From an uncultured Clostridia bacterium (GTDB taxonomy: Bacteria; Bacillota; Clostridia; Oscillospirales; Ruminococcaceae): DNA of 21,578 nt. This document shows, piece after piece, positions 15,746 through 21,578 of this stretch; positions within the stretch are counted from its first letter, which is position 1; each line of letters starts with the position of its first letter. The position numbers and the translations under genes are program-made. The DNA lies in contig CALLQQ010000103.1 in NCBI GenBank assembly GCA_938014915.1, positions 1 to 21,578 of the forward strand, given 5' to 3'. A model generated the notes under the pieces. That model was not told where the DNA came from and did not search any database. It worked only from the letters and a program-made list of their open reading frames with translations.

Positions 15746-16693
15746 CTAAACGTAAGTTAGCAGCGCTTCAATTTCACTATCCGAATATATTTCGTATTCC
15801 CCAAGTCCGGCGGGTACGAATATGGTTTCGCCCTTTTTAATAGTGATAATTTCACCGTCGCCATATTTTACATTCGCATCTTCCGATAGAAGTAAAATTG
15901 AATGGAAGCTTGACGAATCGGCATTGAGAGCTGTATTGCTCGTTAGTTTCCTGACCGTGAAGTAATCGCATTTAGCTAGCAACTGACCGTATCCGCCGTC
16001 ATCCACGAATTCACGTCTAGTCGGGGGGACAAGATCCGTCACATCTAGCGCCTTATCAACATGGAGCTGCCGCGGATTCCCATCGACGCCGATTCTACCA
16101 TAATCGTATATACGGTATGTTGTATTCGAATTCTGCTGAATCTCCGCTATTACTATGCCCCCGCCGATTGCGTGGAGCATTCCAGCTTCAATGAAGAATA
16201 CGTCGCCTTTCTTAACTTTTACGGAGTTCACTACATCAAGCAATGTGTTCTCTTTAATTCGCTTTTCAAATTCCTCTTTTGAAATTTCCGATTTAAATCC
16301 GTATAGGAGGCTTGCGCCCTCGTCACAATCGACTACATACCACATTTCAGTTTTTCCGTTATCGCCCTCTACCCTGCGCCCATATTCGTCATCGGGGTGG
16401 ACTTGCACCGACAAATTCTCTTTTGCGTCGATTAGCTTAATCAAAATTGGGAAATCGTCGAATTTATCGCAATTCGTACCTAGTATGGTTTCACCCTTTT
16501 CCTCGATATATTCTAGCAATGTGCGACCCTTATAATCACCATTCGCAATTGTAGAATGTCCATCTTTATGGCAGGATAGCTCCCAACTTTCGGCGACTCT
16601 GTCAAGGTCGCTCTTTTTACCGAAATCTTCGATAAGCTTCCTCCCGCCCCAAATATAATCAGTGAAAAACGGGTTCAATTTAAGTGGATACAT
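15746..16693 (-). CDS. manA: Mannose-6-phosphate isomerase, class I (short form)
   Basis: A 315-residue cupin-fold zinc enzyme interconverting mannose 6-phosphate and fructose 6-phosphate. The length is that of the short Firmicute form. Zinc ligands are Gln97 and His99 in SVQVHPDD, Glu116 in KTEMWY and His174 in EAGMLHAIGGG; the catalytic Arg194 lies in TTYRIYDYGR. NPFFTDYIWGG at the N-terminus is also typical. It starts 1 nt after the metallophosphoesterase stop, with AGGAGG encoded by that gene's last Arg codons, so it is translated in its wake. It leads directly into the ROK kinase, giving a hexose-phosphate module. Confidence 0.95.
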   Translation of the reverse strand: MYPLKLNPFFTDYIWGGRKLIEDFGKKSDLDRVAESWELSCHKDGHSTIANGDYKGRTLLEYIEEKGETILGTNCDKFDDFPILIKLIDAKENLSVQVHPDDEYGRRVEGDNGKTEMWYVVDCDEGASLLYGFKSEISKEEFEKRIKENTLLDVVNSVKVKKGDVFFIEAGMLHAIGGGIVIAEIQQNSNTTYRIYDYGRIGVDGNPRQLHVDKALDVTDLVPPTRREFVDDGGYGQLLAKCDYFTVRKLTSNTALNADSSSFHSILLLSEDANVKYGDGEIITIKKGETIFVPAGLGEYEIYSDSEIEALLTYV

Positions 16694-16694
16694 T

Positions 16695-17420
16695 TTATTT
16701 CCTCCTAGTCTTTGGCGGTTTTATCTCGCCTGTTTTCGTTCGTTTATAATGTTTGTCATCCGGCACTTCAACATTGTCAAACAATGCATAAAATTTAGAT
16801 GGTATAACTTTATTTATATGGCATTTACCAAAATACCATTTATCGAATTCGCATTTATCTTTGATTGTATTAAGGTATGTTCCGACGATACTTCTGCTTT
16901 TTCTGTCCATATCGATGAATTCCCATACAACTGCTGGCGGTTCATGCGTCACAATATAATCAACTTTGTAATCGTGTCTGGCAAGATTCTCTAGCCCGTT
17001 TTTCATTTCATCTTCATTCGGGCATTCGTCCTTCCACCATGTTTCACCTTTAATCCTGAGTTCATTATCTTCACTCAGCCCGCCGCCGAATGCGAAAATC
17101 TTCTTATTATCGATCTCGTAAACTTCTCCCCGCATTAAATGCATGACCTTGCCCGAAATTCTCCGAACTTTGCCACCGCAGAATTCGGTTGTTTCATATT
17201 CTTTTAGCAAATCAAAATTCTCATGGCAACCATCAACAAAAAGAATATTGTAACGACTCTTACCAAGCTTTTTAAGTAGCTTTTTTTCTTTTTTGCTACC
17301 GTCCCACATAAAGCCAAAATCGCCGCACACAATAAGAGTGTCGCCTTTTTTTAGCTTTTTAATGGACCGATGCTCGAAGCGACCAATATCACCATGGATG
17401 TCACCCGTTATACATATCAT
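16695..17420 (-). CDS. Calcineurin-like metallophosphoesterase with altered metal site
   Basis: A 241-residue cytoplasmic protein of the metallophosphoesterase superfamily. The first motifs are intact: GDIHGD (Asp7, His9) and CGDFGF (Asp34). The third, normally GNHE, reads GCHENF (Cys65, His66). THEPP keeps His159. The last, normally GHxH, reads GKCH (Lys199, His201). Thus two of the usual metal-binding positions are changed, and activity or metal use is uncertain. The C-terminal about 25 residues are strongly basic. The start chosen is the ATG at 17420, set by GGAGGAA 7 nt upstream; an earlier in-frame ATG at 17489 lacks a ribosome site. It is the first gene of the manA-glcK-ilvD group, divergent from the carboxypeptidase gene. 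Substrate unknown. Confidence 0.85.
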   Translation of the reverse strand: MICITGDIHGDIGRFEHRSIKKLKKGDTLIVCGDFGFMWDGSKKEKKLLKKLGKSRYNILFVDGCHENFDLLKEYETTEFCGGKVRRISGKVMHLMRGEVYEIDNKKIFAFGGGLSEDNELRIKGETWWKDECPNEDEMKNGLENLARHDYKVDYIVTHEPPAVVWEFIDMDRKSRSIVGTYLNTIKDKCEFDKWYFGKCHINKVIPSKFYALFDNVEVPDDKHYKRTKTGEIKPPKTRRK

Positions 17421-17509
17421 TGAATTGTTCCTCCATTTTCCTAATATCTTCTGATTATCGAAAAAAGTGTTACAAATTGAATACATCACTTTATCTTTTT
17501 ATAGAAGTT

Positions 17510-17518
17510 TGCTATACT
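17510..17518 (+). promoter_or_regulatory. Candidate extended -10 promoter for the carboxypeptidase gene
   Basis: TGCTATACT matches the extended -10 pattern TG-n-TATAAT with one mismatch; the upstream region is AT-rich without a clear -35 box. A second hexamer, TATAAT at 17522-17527, is also possible. The gene start follows at 17553, with AAGGAG at 17538-17543. Confidence 0.4.
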
Positions 17519-17552
17519 ATATATAATACATAGAAATAAGGAGTTTGTCTAT

Positions 17553-18938
17553 ATGCGAAATATGCGAAAATTCTATATTACTTTTGTTTCAATCATGGCA
17601 ATTGCTATAATTTTACCAAGTTTTACTGCCTTCGCCTCTTTTAAACCTCCCGATGAACCCAATAGTGAGGCACTCTACATGGTCAATATCGGTAGTGATT
17701 TCGATACACCAATACTGGAGATTAATAAAGACGAAAAAAGACAACCCGCATCGCTTGTTAAGATTATGACTGCAATTCTGTTGCTTGAACATTCTGAAGA
17801 AATTGGTAAACCGCTTGAAGATATTACGGTAACTGTTGAATCCTTTTTGTTCGATGATTTCTACGATTCTAACGGATATTATATCTATCCCTCTACCGCC
17901 GATTTCCAAAGTGGCGAAGTCGTCGATATGAAAGATGTAATCTACGGATTGCTGCTAAATTCAGCGTGCGAGGCGGCGAATATCATTGCTAACTATGTCG
18001 GTGAGGGTGATATTTCAAGTTTCGTCGATATGATGAATGCTAAAGCTAAGGAAATTGGCGCTGTTAATACGAATTTTATGAATCCTCACGGGCTCCATGA
18101 CGATAATCAATATTCAACCGCTTATGATATATATCTAATCACGAAATATGCAATGGATTTGCCCGGCTTTATGGAAATTGCGACAACAGCACGATACGAA
18201 CTAAAGGCGACGAATAAACATTCCGAACCACGAATGGCATTGCACACAAATTTAATGCTGGATAAACAAAGGGGCGGGCCGGGAGTTTATTACGAACACG
18301 TAAAAGGAATTAAAACCGGCACACTTGATGCCGCTGGAAGATGCCTCGTTAGTACTGGTAGCAAGGATGGATATAATTACCTCATCGTTACAATGGGCGC
18401 CCCGATATACGATAAAGATGGCAATAAACTAGCCGTAAACCTATCGTACACCGACCACCGCAAATTCTACGAATGGGCATTCAATACCTTCCGCCAAACG
18501 AAAATTGTTACGCAGAATGAAGATATTATGTCATTCCCCGTTGAGCAATCGGCCGGTAATGATTACGTAAATTGCCGACCAGAAGTCGACTTTTCCACAT
18601 TACTACCTAGCACACTTGATAAATCATCAGTGCAAATAATTAAACCACCTGCCGATCCCATCACCGCACCAATCACAAAGGGTGATGTGCTTGGCTCAAT
18701 AGAATTAAGGCTCAACGATGAAACATTGACAGTAATTAATCTTATAGCAGCCGAAGATGTCGAGCGATCGGAGCTTGCATTCTACCTTGATAAGGCGAAA
18801 GATATTATCGCATCGCCAATATTTAAGCTAGTAGTTATATTGATAGCTATTCTCCTATTTGCTTATTTGATAATGTTCATTAAAATTAATAAGAAGAAAA
18901 AAGCTTCAAAGAGAATTCGCAGAAACAGAAGATTTTAG
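17553..18938 (+). CDS. D-alanyl-D-alanine carboxypeptidase (S11 family), membrane anchored
   Basis: A 461-residue exported penicillin-binding protein of the PBP5/DacF type that trims the terminal D-Ala of peptidoglycan stem peptides. A signal peptide occupies about 1-29 (cleavage near AFA-SF). The catalytic SxxK is PASLVK (Ser67, Lys70) and the KTG motif is GIKTGTLDAAG (Lys253). The middle motif, normally Ser-x-Asn, reads Ser136-Ala-Cys138. After the catalytic domain comes a PBP5 C-terminal-like beta region. The protein ends with a true membrane segment (about 423-443) and a very basic tail, unlike the amphipathic anchor of E. coli PBP5. The start has AAGGAG nine nt upstream. It is a single-gene unit closed by the terminator at 18957-18990. 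It could be vegetative DacA-like or sporulation DacF-like. Confidence 0.9.
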   Translation: MRNMRKFYITFVSIMAIAIILPSFTAFASFKPPDEPNSEALYMVNIGSDFDTPILEINKDEKRQPASLVKIMTAILLLEHSEEIGKPLEDITVTVESFLFDDFYDSNGYYIYPSTADFQSGEVVDMKDVIYGLLLNSACEAANIIANYVGEGDISSFVDMMNAKAKEIGAVNTNFMNPHGLHDDNQYSTAYDIYLITKYAMDLPGFMEIATTARYELKATNKHSEPRMALHTNLMLDKQRGGPGVYYEHVKGIKTGTLDAAGRCLVSTGSKDGYNYLIVTMGAPIYDKDGNKLAVNLSYTDHRKFYEWAFNTFRQTKIVTQNEDIMSFPVEQSAGNDYVNCRPEVDFSTLLPSTLDKSSVQIIKPPADPITAPITKGDVLGSIELRLNDETLTVINLIAAEDVERSELAFYLDKAKDIIASPIFKLVVILIAILLFAYLIMFIKINKKKKASKRIRRNRRF

Positions 18939-18956
18939 TATATGCTTAAAGCAAAA

Positions 18957-18990
18957 CAAAACGGATAGACGATATCGTCTATCCGTTTTA
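18957..18990. terminator. Bidirectional terminator between the carboxypeptidase and surface-protein genes
   Basis: A perfect 26-nt palindrome (18961-18986; each arm ACGGATAGACGAT or its complement) is flanked by AAAA on the left and TTTT on the right. It would fold in either transcript and serve both convergent genes. Confidence 0.9.
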
Positions 18991-19020
18991 TGTACTTAAA
19001 GAAACTTTTTCAATAAGTTA

Positions 19021-19701
19021 TTACTTCTTTTTGATGATTGTAGCTGCTGCTAGTGAAGCTGTTGCTAGAACAACTAGACCTGCACCTGCAATAGGCATAC
19101 CTGTTGTTGGGTTAGTAGCTGGCTTTTCATCTTCGTCTGCTTCGTCAGCATCGTCTGCTGCGTCTGCATCGTCAGCTTCGTCTGCTGGCTCTTCATCTAG
19201 AACAACTGAAACTGTATATGTTCCATCGCCGTCAATCGTTACGTCAACAGGATCAACATCTTCATCAGTATCTCCATCTGCGCCCCAGAAGTTAATAGCC
19301 CAATTATTTAGTCCGCCACCAAGATAAGCTGAACCAGTTAAACCTTTAATTGTAAAGGTTACATCTATGCGATAGGTTGGGAATGCTTTTAAAGCATTTG
19401 GCGCCTCAGCATTATAGATGTTGAATAGTTCTGCCTTTAGTTCATCTTTCTTATCATCTGCATAAACTAAAGCGTCTGTCTCTGATTGAACTTCGCCATC
19501 AAGTTTAACTTCGTCAATTGTGATTGTGACACCCTTTTCTGCAAGTCCGTCTTTATCTAGTGTTTTAATGTCAGTATCAGTAGTAACATAAACACCTAAA
19601 ACGTCATATTGGGTAATCTCAACTGCGCTTGCTGTGATTGCCATTGCTGAAATTGCCATTGCTGATGCAATAACTCCAGCTAGTAGTCTTTTAATTTTCA
19701 T
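19021..19701 (-). CDS. Secreted surface protein with NPTTG sorting signal (226 aa)
   Basis: I do not recognise the mature domain. The order is: signal peptide (1-26, AITASA cleavage site); a region of about 140 residues predicted as beta-rich, with GLNNWAINFWGADGD (130-144) and GDGTYTVSVVLD (158-169), a pattern seen in some carbohydrate-binding or Ig-like extracellular modules; a highly acidic Asp/Ala/Glu linker (169-192); and a C-terminal cell-wall signal made of NPTTG (197-201), about 20 hydrophobic residues and Lys-Lys-Lys. A sortase should cut in NPTTG and attach the protein to the envelope. No sortase lies in the window. AGGAGGA precedes the ATG. Promoter at 19785-19813. No Cys in the mature part. 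Confidence 0.85.
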   Translation of the reverse strand: MKIKRLLAGVIASAMAISAMAITASAVEITQYDVLGVYVTTDTDIKTLDKDGLAEKGVTITIDEVKLDGEVQSETDALVYADDKKDELKAELFNIYNAEAPNALKAFPTYRIDVTFTIKGLTGSAYLGGGLNNWAINFWGADGDTDEDVDPVDVTIDGDGTYTVSVVLDEEPADEADDADAADDADEADEDEKPATNPTTGMPIAGAGLVVLATASLAAATIIKKK

Positions 19702-19784
19702 TTAATTTCCTCCTCATGTTAATTACTTTTTTCAAATTGCTAGTATCCCTAACAATTCGATATGTGTATCATCACACTAGTATC

Positions 19785-19813
19785 ATTGTAAACCATTTCT
19801 TTATTTTAATCAA
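19785..19813 (-). promoter_or_regulatory. Promoter of the 226-aa surface protein gene
   Basis: On the minus strand TTGATT (19813-19808), 17 nt, then TACAAT (19790-19785). The expected start point is near 19778, giving a leader of about 77 nt. Confidence 0.7.
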
Positions 19814-19979
19814 TAGACACTTTTACTACAAATGCTATTCAAAATTTGTGCAACATTAAGTAATTCGATTACATTTAATTGCTAACTGCATTTAATGTGG
19901 GTTATGGTAGCAATATTTGTCTAGCTTTGGCAAGGGATTACAGCCAATTGTAGGCTAAAGGTTTATTTGCCTTTACATA

Positions 19980-20014
19980 CAAAAACAGCCAAGCATAATG
20001 CTTGACTGTTTTTT
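19980..20014 (-). terminator. Terminator of the 417-aa surface protein gene
   Basis: On the minus strand AAAAACAGTCAAGCA pairs with TGCTTGGCTGTTTTT (one G-T pair) around a three-base loop. The T-rich end sits about 16-50 nt after the stop codon. Confidence 0.88.
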
Positions 20015-20016
20015 AT

Positions 20017-20071
20017 AGTCATTTAAGATTTATTTGCGCTTTCTGCTAACTGTAACTGCAGTTAGTGCAAT
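20017..20071. repeat. 55-bp direct repeat, copy 1 (3' end of surface gene)
   Basis: Identical to 21524-21578 at every base. It covers the last 13 codons and stop of the 417-aa gene plus 13 nt of non-coding sequence after it. The second copy reaches the window edge, so the true repeat may be longer. Confidence 0.95.
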
Positions 20072-21283
20072 TGCTGACATTCCAACTACTGCAACGATAC
20101 CGCCTGCGCCAGTTGTTGGGTTCTTAACCTTTTCAACTTTCTTGATAGGTTCTTCATCGGCTGAATCTTCTTCGGTCGGTTCGTCAACATCGTTATCCTC
20201 ATTAATGCTTATATCAATAATTTCAAGTGTGACTTCCTCGCCAATATAATTAGCTAGGATATCGCTTGTTACTGTCATTCCAACGGAAATGATGCTCTCT
20301 AATTCTTCTAAAGTGTTGAGCTCCGCCGTGTTTGTGCCATCGTCACTAGCCTCTACATCTTTTATAATGAATCCCATTTCCTCAAATATCAACATAATGA
20401 AGTCCATTAATTCATCAAAATCATTGATGTCGTCAAAATCCTCGAATTCTTGCATTAAATCCTCTAATGCCTCTTCATCGAATAATTCTTCAAGCTCCCT
20501 AATCTCGAACAGCTCCATAATATCCATATCATCATCTAAGAAGTCTAAATCGCCGAACAGCTCTAATGCTTTCTCCCAGTCAATAATATCATTCTTGAAG
20601 AATGCATAAATGAATGCCGATTCATCTAATACGATTCTCTCACCGTCAGCTGTTAAAGCAAATTCAATCGTCATGCCGTTCGCCCAATTTGCAGGGTCGT
20701 ACAGCTCAGGGTGTTCTTCTTTATTGAATGTAAAGTCCGCTGTCGCTGCGAATGCAAAATTTTCTACGATTATTTCTGCTTTCAACGGATCGAAATCCCT
20801 ATCTACTTTATCGCCGGCAATAGTGATACTATCAATCGTGAGTGTTACTTCTTTGCCGTCTAAATCTGCATCTTCATCGAATACAATTTCAAATTCGATG
20901 CCGGATACGGAAGTAATCTCAAAATCTGATATAAAAGACGATTTAATAGTATCGCCTGTTACAACTTCAGATTTATAGTCTTCTAGCAAATCCCAATCAT
21001 CATCTTCGTTGAATTCAGCATAAGCCGAAACATCGAATTGCAAGGATTCTTCACCGTCAACTGTAACGATATACTGGATAGCTATTCCCTTTTCCCAATT
21101 GTCGATGTTATATAACTCAGGGAAATCATCTTCTGTCAGTTCGATTGTTGCTGATGCAAAGCTAAGAGCCGATTCCTCGACGATAGCCGTCACTGGTTTG
21201 TAGTTTGATGCAAATACCGTAAGCGATAGCGATAGCGCCACCAATGCTGAAATCACGGGGGAGATAAGCTTTTTAATGTTCAT
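20030..21283 (-). CDS. Secreted acidic surface protein with duplicated domain and NPTTG signal (417 aa)
   Basis: Function is not recognised. A signal peptide (1 to about 26, TVFAS end) is followed by two related domains: repeat A (about 42-157, with DDFPELYNIDNWEKGIAI) and repeat B (about 178-361, with EEHPELYDPANWANGMTI). Both end in VTLTIDSITI / VTLEIIDISI-type strands. Repeat B carries an insert of about 70 residues (about 236-305) rich in Asp, Glu, Leu, Phe and Met, probably acidic helices. After an acidic linker (361-379) and KKVEKVK comes NPTTG (388-392), a hydrophobic stretch and Arg-Lys-Arg-Lys. The start chosen is the ATG at 21283, with GGAGGAT 6 nt upstream; an ATG 30 nt earlier lies before that site. 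Its 3' end is identical to that of the next gene. Confidence 0.85.
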   Translation of the reverse strand: MNIKKLISPVISALVALSLSLTVFASNYKPVTAIVEESALSFASATIELTEDDFPELYNIDNWEKGIAIQYIVTVDGEESLQFDVSAYAEFNEDDDWDLLEDYKSEVVTGDTIKSSFISDFEITSVSGIEFEIVFDEDADLDGKEVTLTIDSITIAGDKVDRDFDPLKAEIIVENFAFAATADFTFNKEEHPELYDPANWANGMTIEFALTADGERIVLDESAFIYAFFKNDIIDWEKALELFGDLDFLDDDMDIMELFEIRELEELFDEEALEDLMQEFEDFDDINDFDELMDFIMLIFEEMGFIIKDVEASDDGTNTAELNTLEELESIISVGMTVTSDILANYIGEEVTLEIIDISINEDNDVDEPTEEDSADEEPIKKVEKVKNPTTGAGGIVAVVGMSAIALTAVTVSRKRK

Positions 21284-21357
21284 TTGAAAATCCTCCATTA
21301 CTTTTTTGTGCATCTAATAATAATCTGGAATGAAATAACACTCGATACACTAAATAA

Positions 21358-21386
21358 AGTGTACTACATTGTTAGTTAATATTCAA
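21358..21386 (-). promoter_or_regulatory. Promoter of the 417-aa surface protein gene
   Basis: On the minus strand TTGAAT (21386-21381), 17 nt, then TACACT (21363-21358). TACACT also forms an inverted repeat with AGTGTA six nt downstream, which would overlap the start region. Confidence 0.65.
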
Positions 21387-21489
21387 TAGTAATATTAGCT
21401 ATAAATATACCATATATTTGGCGATATTCACATCATTATGTTAATAGCATATGTAAGCCTTAATACTATGTTGATATATGCGCAAAAAG

Positions 21490-21517
21490 AAATAGGTAGA
21501 TAATTATCTACCTATTT
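21490..21517 (-). terminator. Terminator of the truncated third surface protein gene
   Basis: A perfect 28-nt palindrome (arms AAATAGGTAGATAA and complement) is followed on the minus strand by TCTTTTT. It begins 20 nt after the stop codon at 21537. Confidence 0.85.
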
Positions 21518-21523
21518 CAAAGA

Positions 21524-21578
21524 AGTCATTTAAGATTTATTTGCGCTTTCTGCTAACTGTAACTGCAGTTAGTGCAAT
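21524..21578. repeat. 55-bp direct repeat, copy 2
   Basis: Exact copy of 20017-20071 in the same orientation, cut by the window end. It includes a stop codon, 13 coding triplets and 13 nt after the stop. Confidence 0.95.
21537..21578 (-). CDS. Third NPTTG-type surface protein, last 13 codons only (partial)
   Basis: The minus strand reads IALTAVTVSRKRK and stop, identical in DNA and protein to the end of the 417-aa surface protein. It is therefore the hydrophobic plus basic tail of another sorted protein. The NPTTG motif itself would lie just outside the window. It has its own terminator at 21490-21517. Nothing can be said about its main domain. Confidence 0.8.
   Translation of the reverse strand: MALTAVTVSRKRK

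Larger units (their letters stand above)
19702..20029. other. Intergenic region between two surface-protein genes
   Basis: This 328-nt stretch holds the ribosome site and a leader of about 75 nt for the 226-aa gene, its promoter (19785-19813) and the terminator of the upstream surface gene (19980-20014). The part between about 19820 and 19979 is AT-rich. I see no gene, RNA or repeat of note there beyond weak short inverted repeats. In the leader, GATACTAG occurs twice, 37 nt apart, around a small GTGT/ACAC hairpin. Confidence 0.6.

Noticed and set aside
17421..17489. Longer N-terminus for the metallophosphoesterase
   Set aside because: The clear GGAGGAA site lies inside this extension and the conserved domain starts at the internal ATG; the extra 23 residues have no ribosome site.
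19141..19200. Short imperfect repeats (tctgct/cgtcag units) as a CRISPR or VNTR
   Set aside because: They encode the Asp/Ala/Glu linker in frame, have no spacers and are too irregular for an array.
19031..19327. SSASSAS-rich plus-strand frame opposite the 226-aa surface gene
   Set aside because: Mirror image of the Asp/Ala linker, not a real gene.
20289..20609. Ser/Asn-rich plus-strand frame opposite the 417-aa surface gene
   Set aside because: The Ser runs are the complement of Asp/Glu codons (GAT/GAA to ATC/TTC shifts); the minus-strand gene has signal peptide, sorting motif and ribosome site.

Overview
This window looks like the chromosome of a low-to-middling GC, anaerobic, spore-forming Clostridia-class Firmicute, probably a gut-type Ruminococcaceae/Oscillospiraceae relative. 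The signs are a CotF-like spore coat gene pair, strong AGGAGG ribosome sites with frequent TTG/GTG starts, a PyrR-attenuated pyrimidine operon with the NAD-type PyrD/PyrK pair, an oxygen-sensitive-type IlvD, and surface proteins ending in NPTTG sorting signals. No mobile element, CRISPR array, tRNA or rRNA was seen. The organism is an inference; no species can be named from this sequence.

Layout. (1) 1-1575, minus strand: two small spore coat-like genes, the first running off the window start, then a lone mreB/mbl with its own promoter and terminator. (2) 1682-2434, plus strand: two translationally coupled half-size TauE/SafE permease subunits. (3) 2424-13079, minus strand: a long pyrimidine operon, pyrR-pyrC-pyrF-carA-carB-(DUF1648-like membrane protein)-pyrK-pyrD, followed by a histidine phosphatase and ruvX/yqgF. 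It starts at a good sigma-A promoter (13051-13079) and is preceded by a PyrR-binding hairpin and an attenuator terminator. pyrB and pyrE are absent here. (4) 13100-17420, minus strand: metallophosphoesterase, manA, ROK glucokinase and ilvD, packed with gaps of 1-14 nt. No terminator separates ilvD from the pyr promoter. (5) 17553-18938, plus strand: a membrane-anchored D-Ala-D-Ala carboxypeptidase, ending at a bidirectional terminator. (6) 19021-21578, minus strand: a row of three secreted, acidic NPTTG cell-surface proteins, each as its own transcription unit. The third is cut by the window end and shares an identical 3' end with the second.

How the parts work together. CarA/CarB make carbamoyl phosphate, PyrC makes dihydroorotate, PyrD/PyrK oxidise it to orotate with NAD+, and PyrF makes UMP. 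PyrR senses UMP/UTP and terminates transcription in the leader. ROK kinase and ManA link glucose and mannose phosphates. MreB and the carboxypeptidase shape the wall, to which the NPTTG proteins would be attached by a sortase encoded elsewhere.

The most notable signals are substitutions at normally conserved catalytic positions. The CarA glutaminase triad reads Cys...Gln-Pro-Asn instead of Cys...His-Pro-Glu. The metallophosphoesterase has Cys and Lys at two metal-ligand positions. The carboxypeptidase has Ser-Ala-Cys in place of Ser-x-Asn. The reading frames are otherwise intact, so these look like divergence rather than simple decay.
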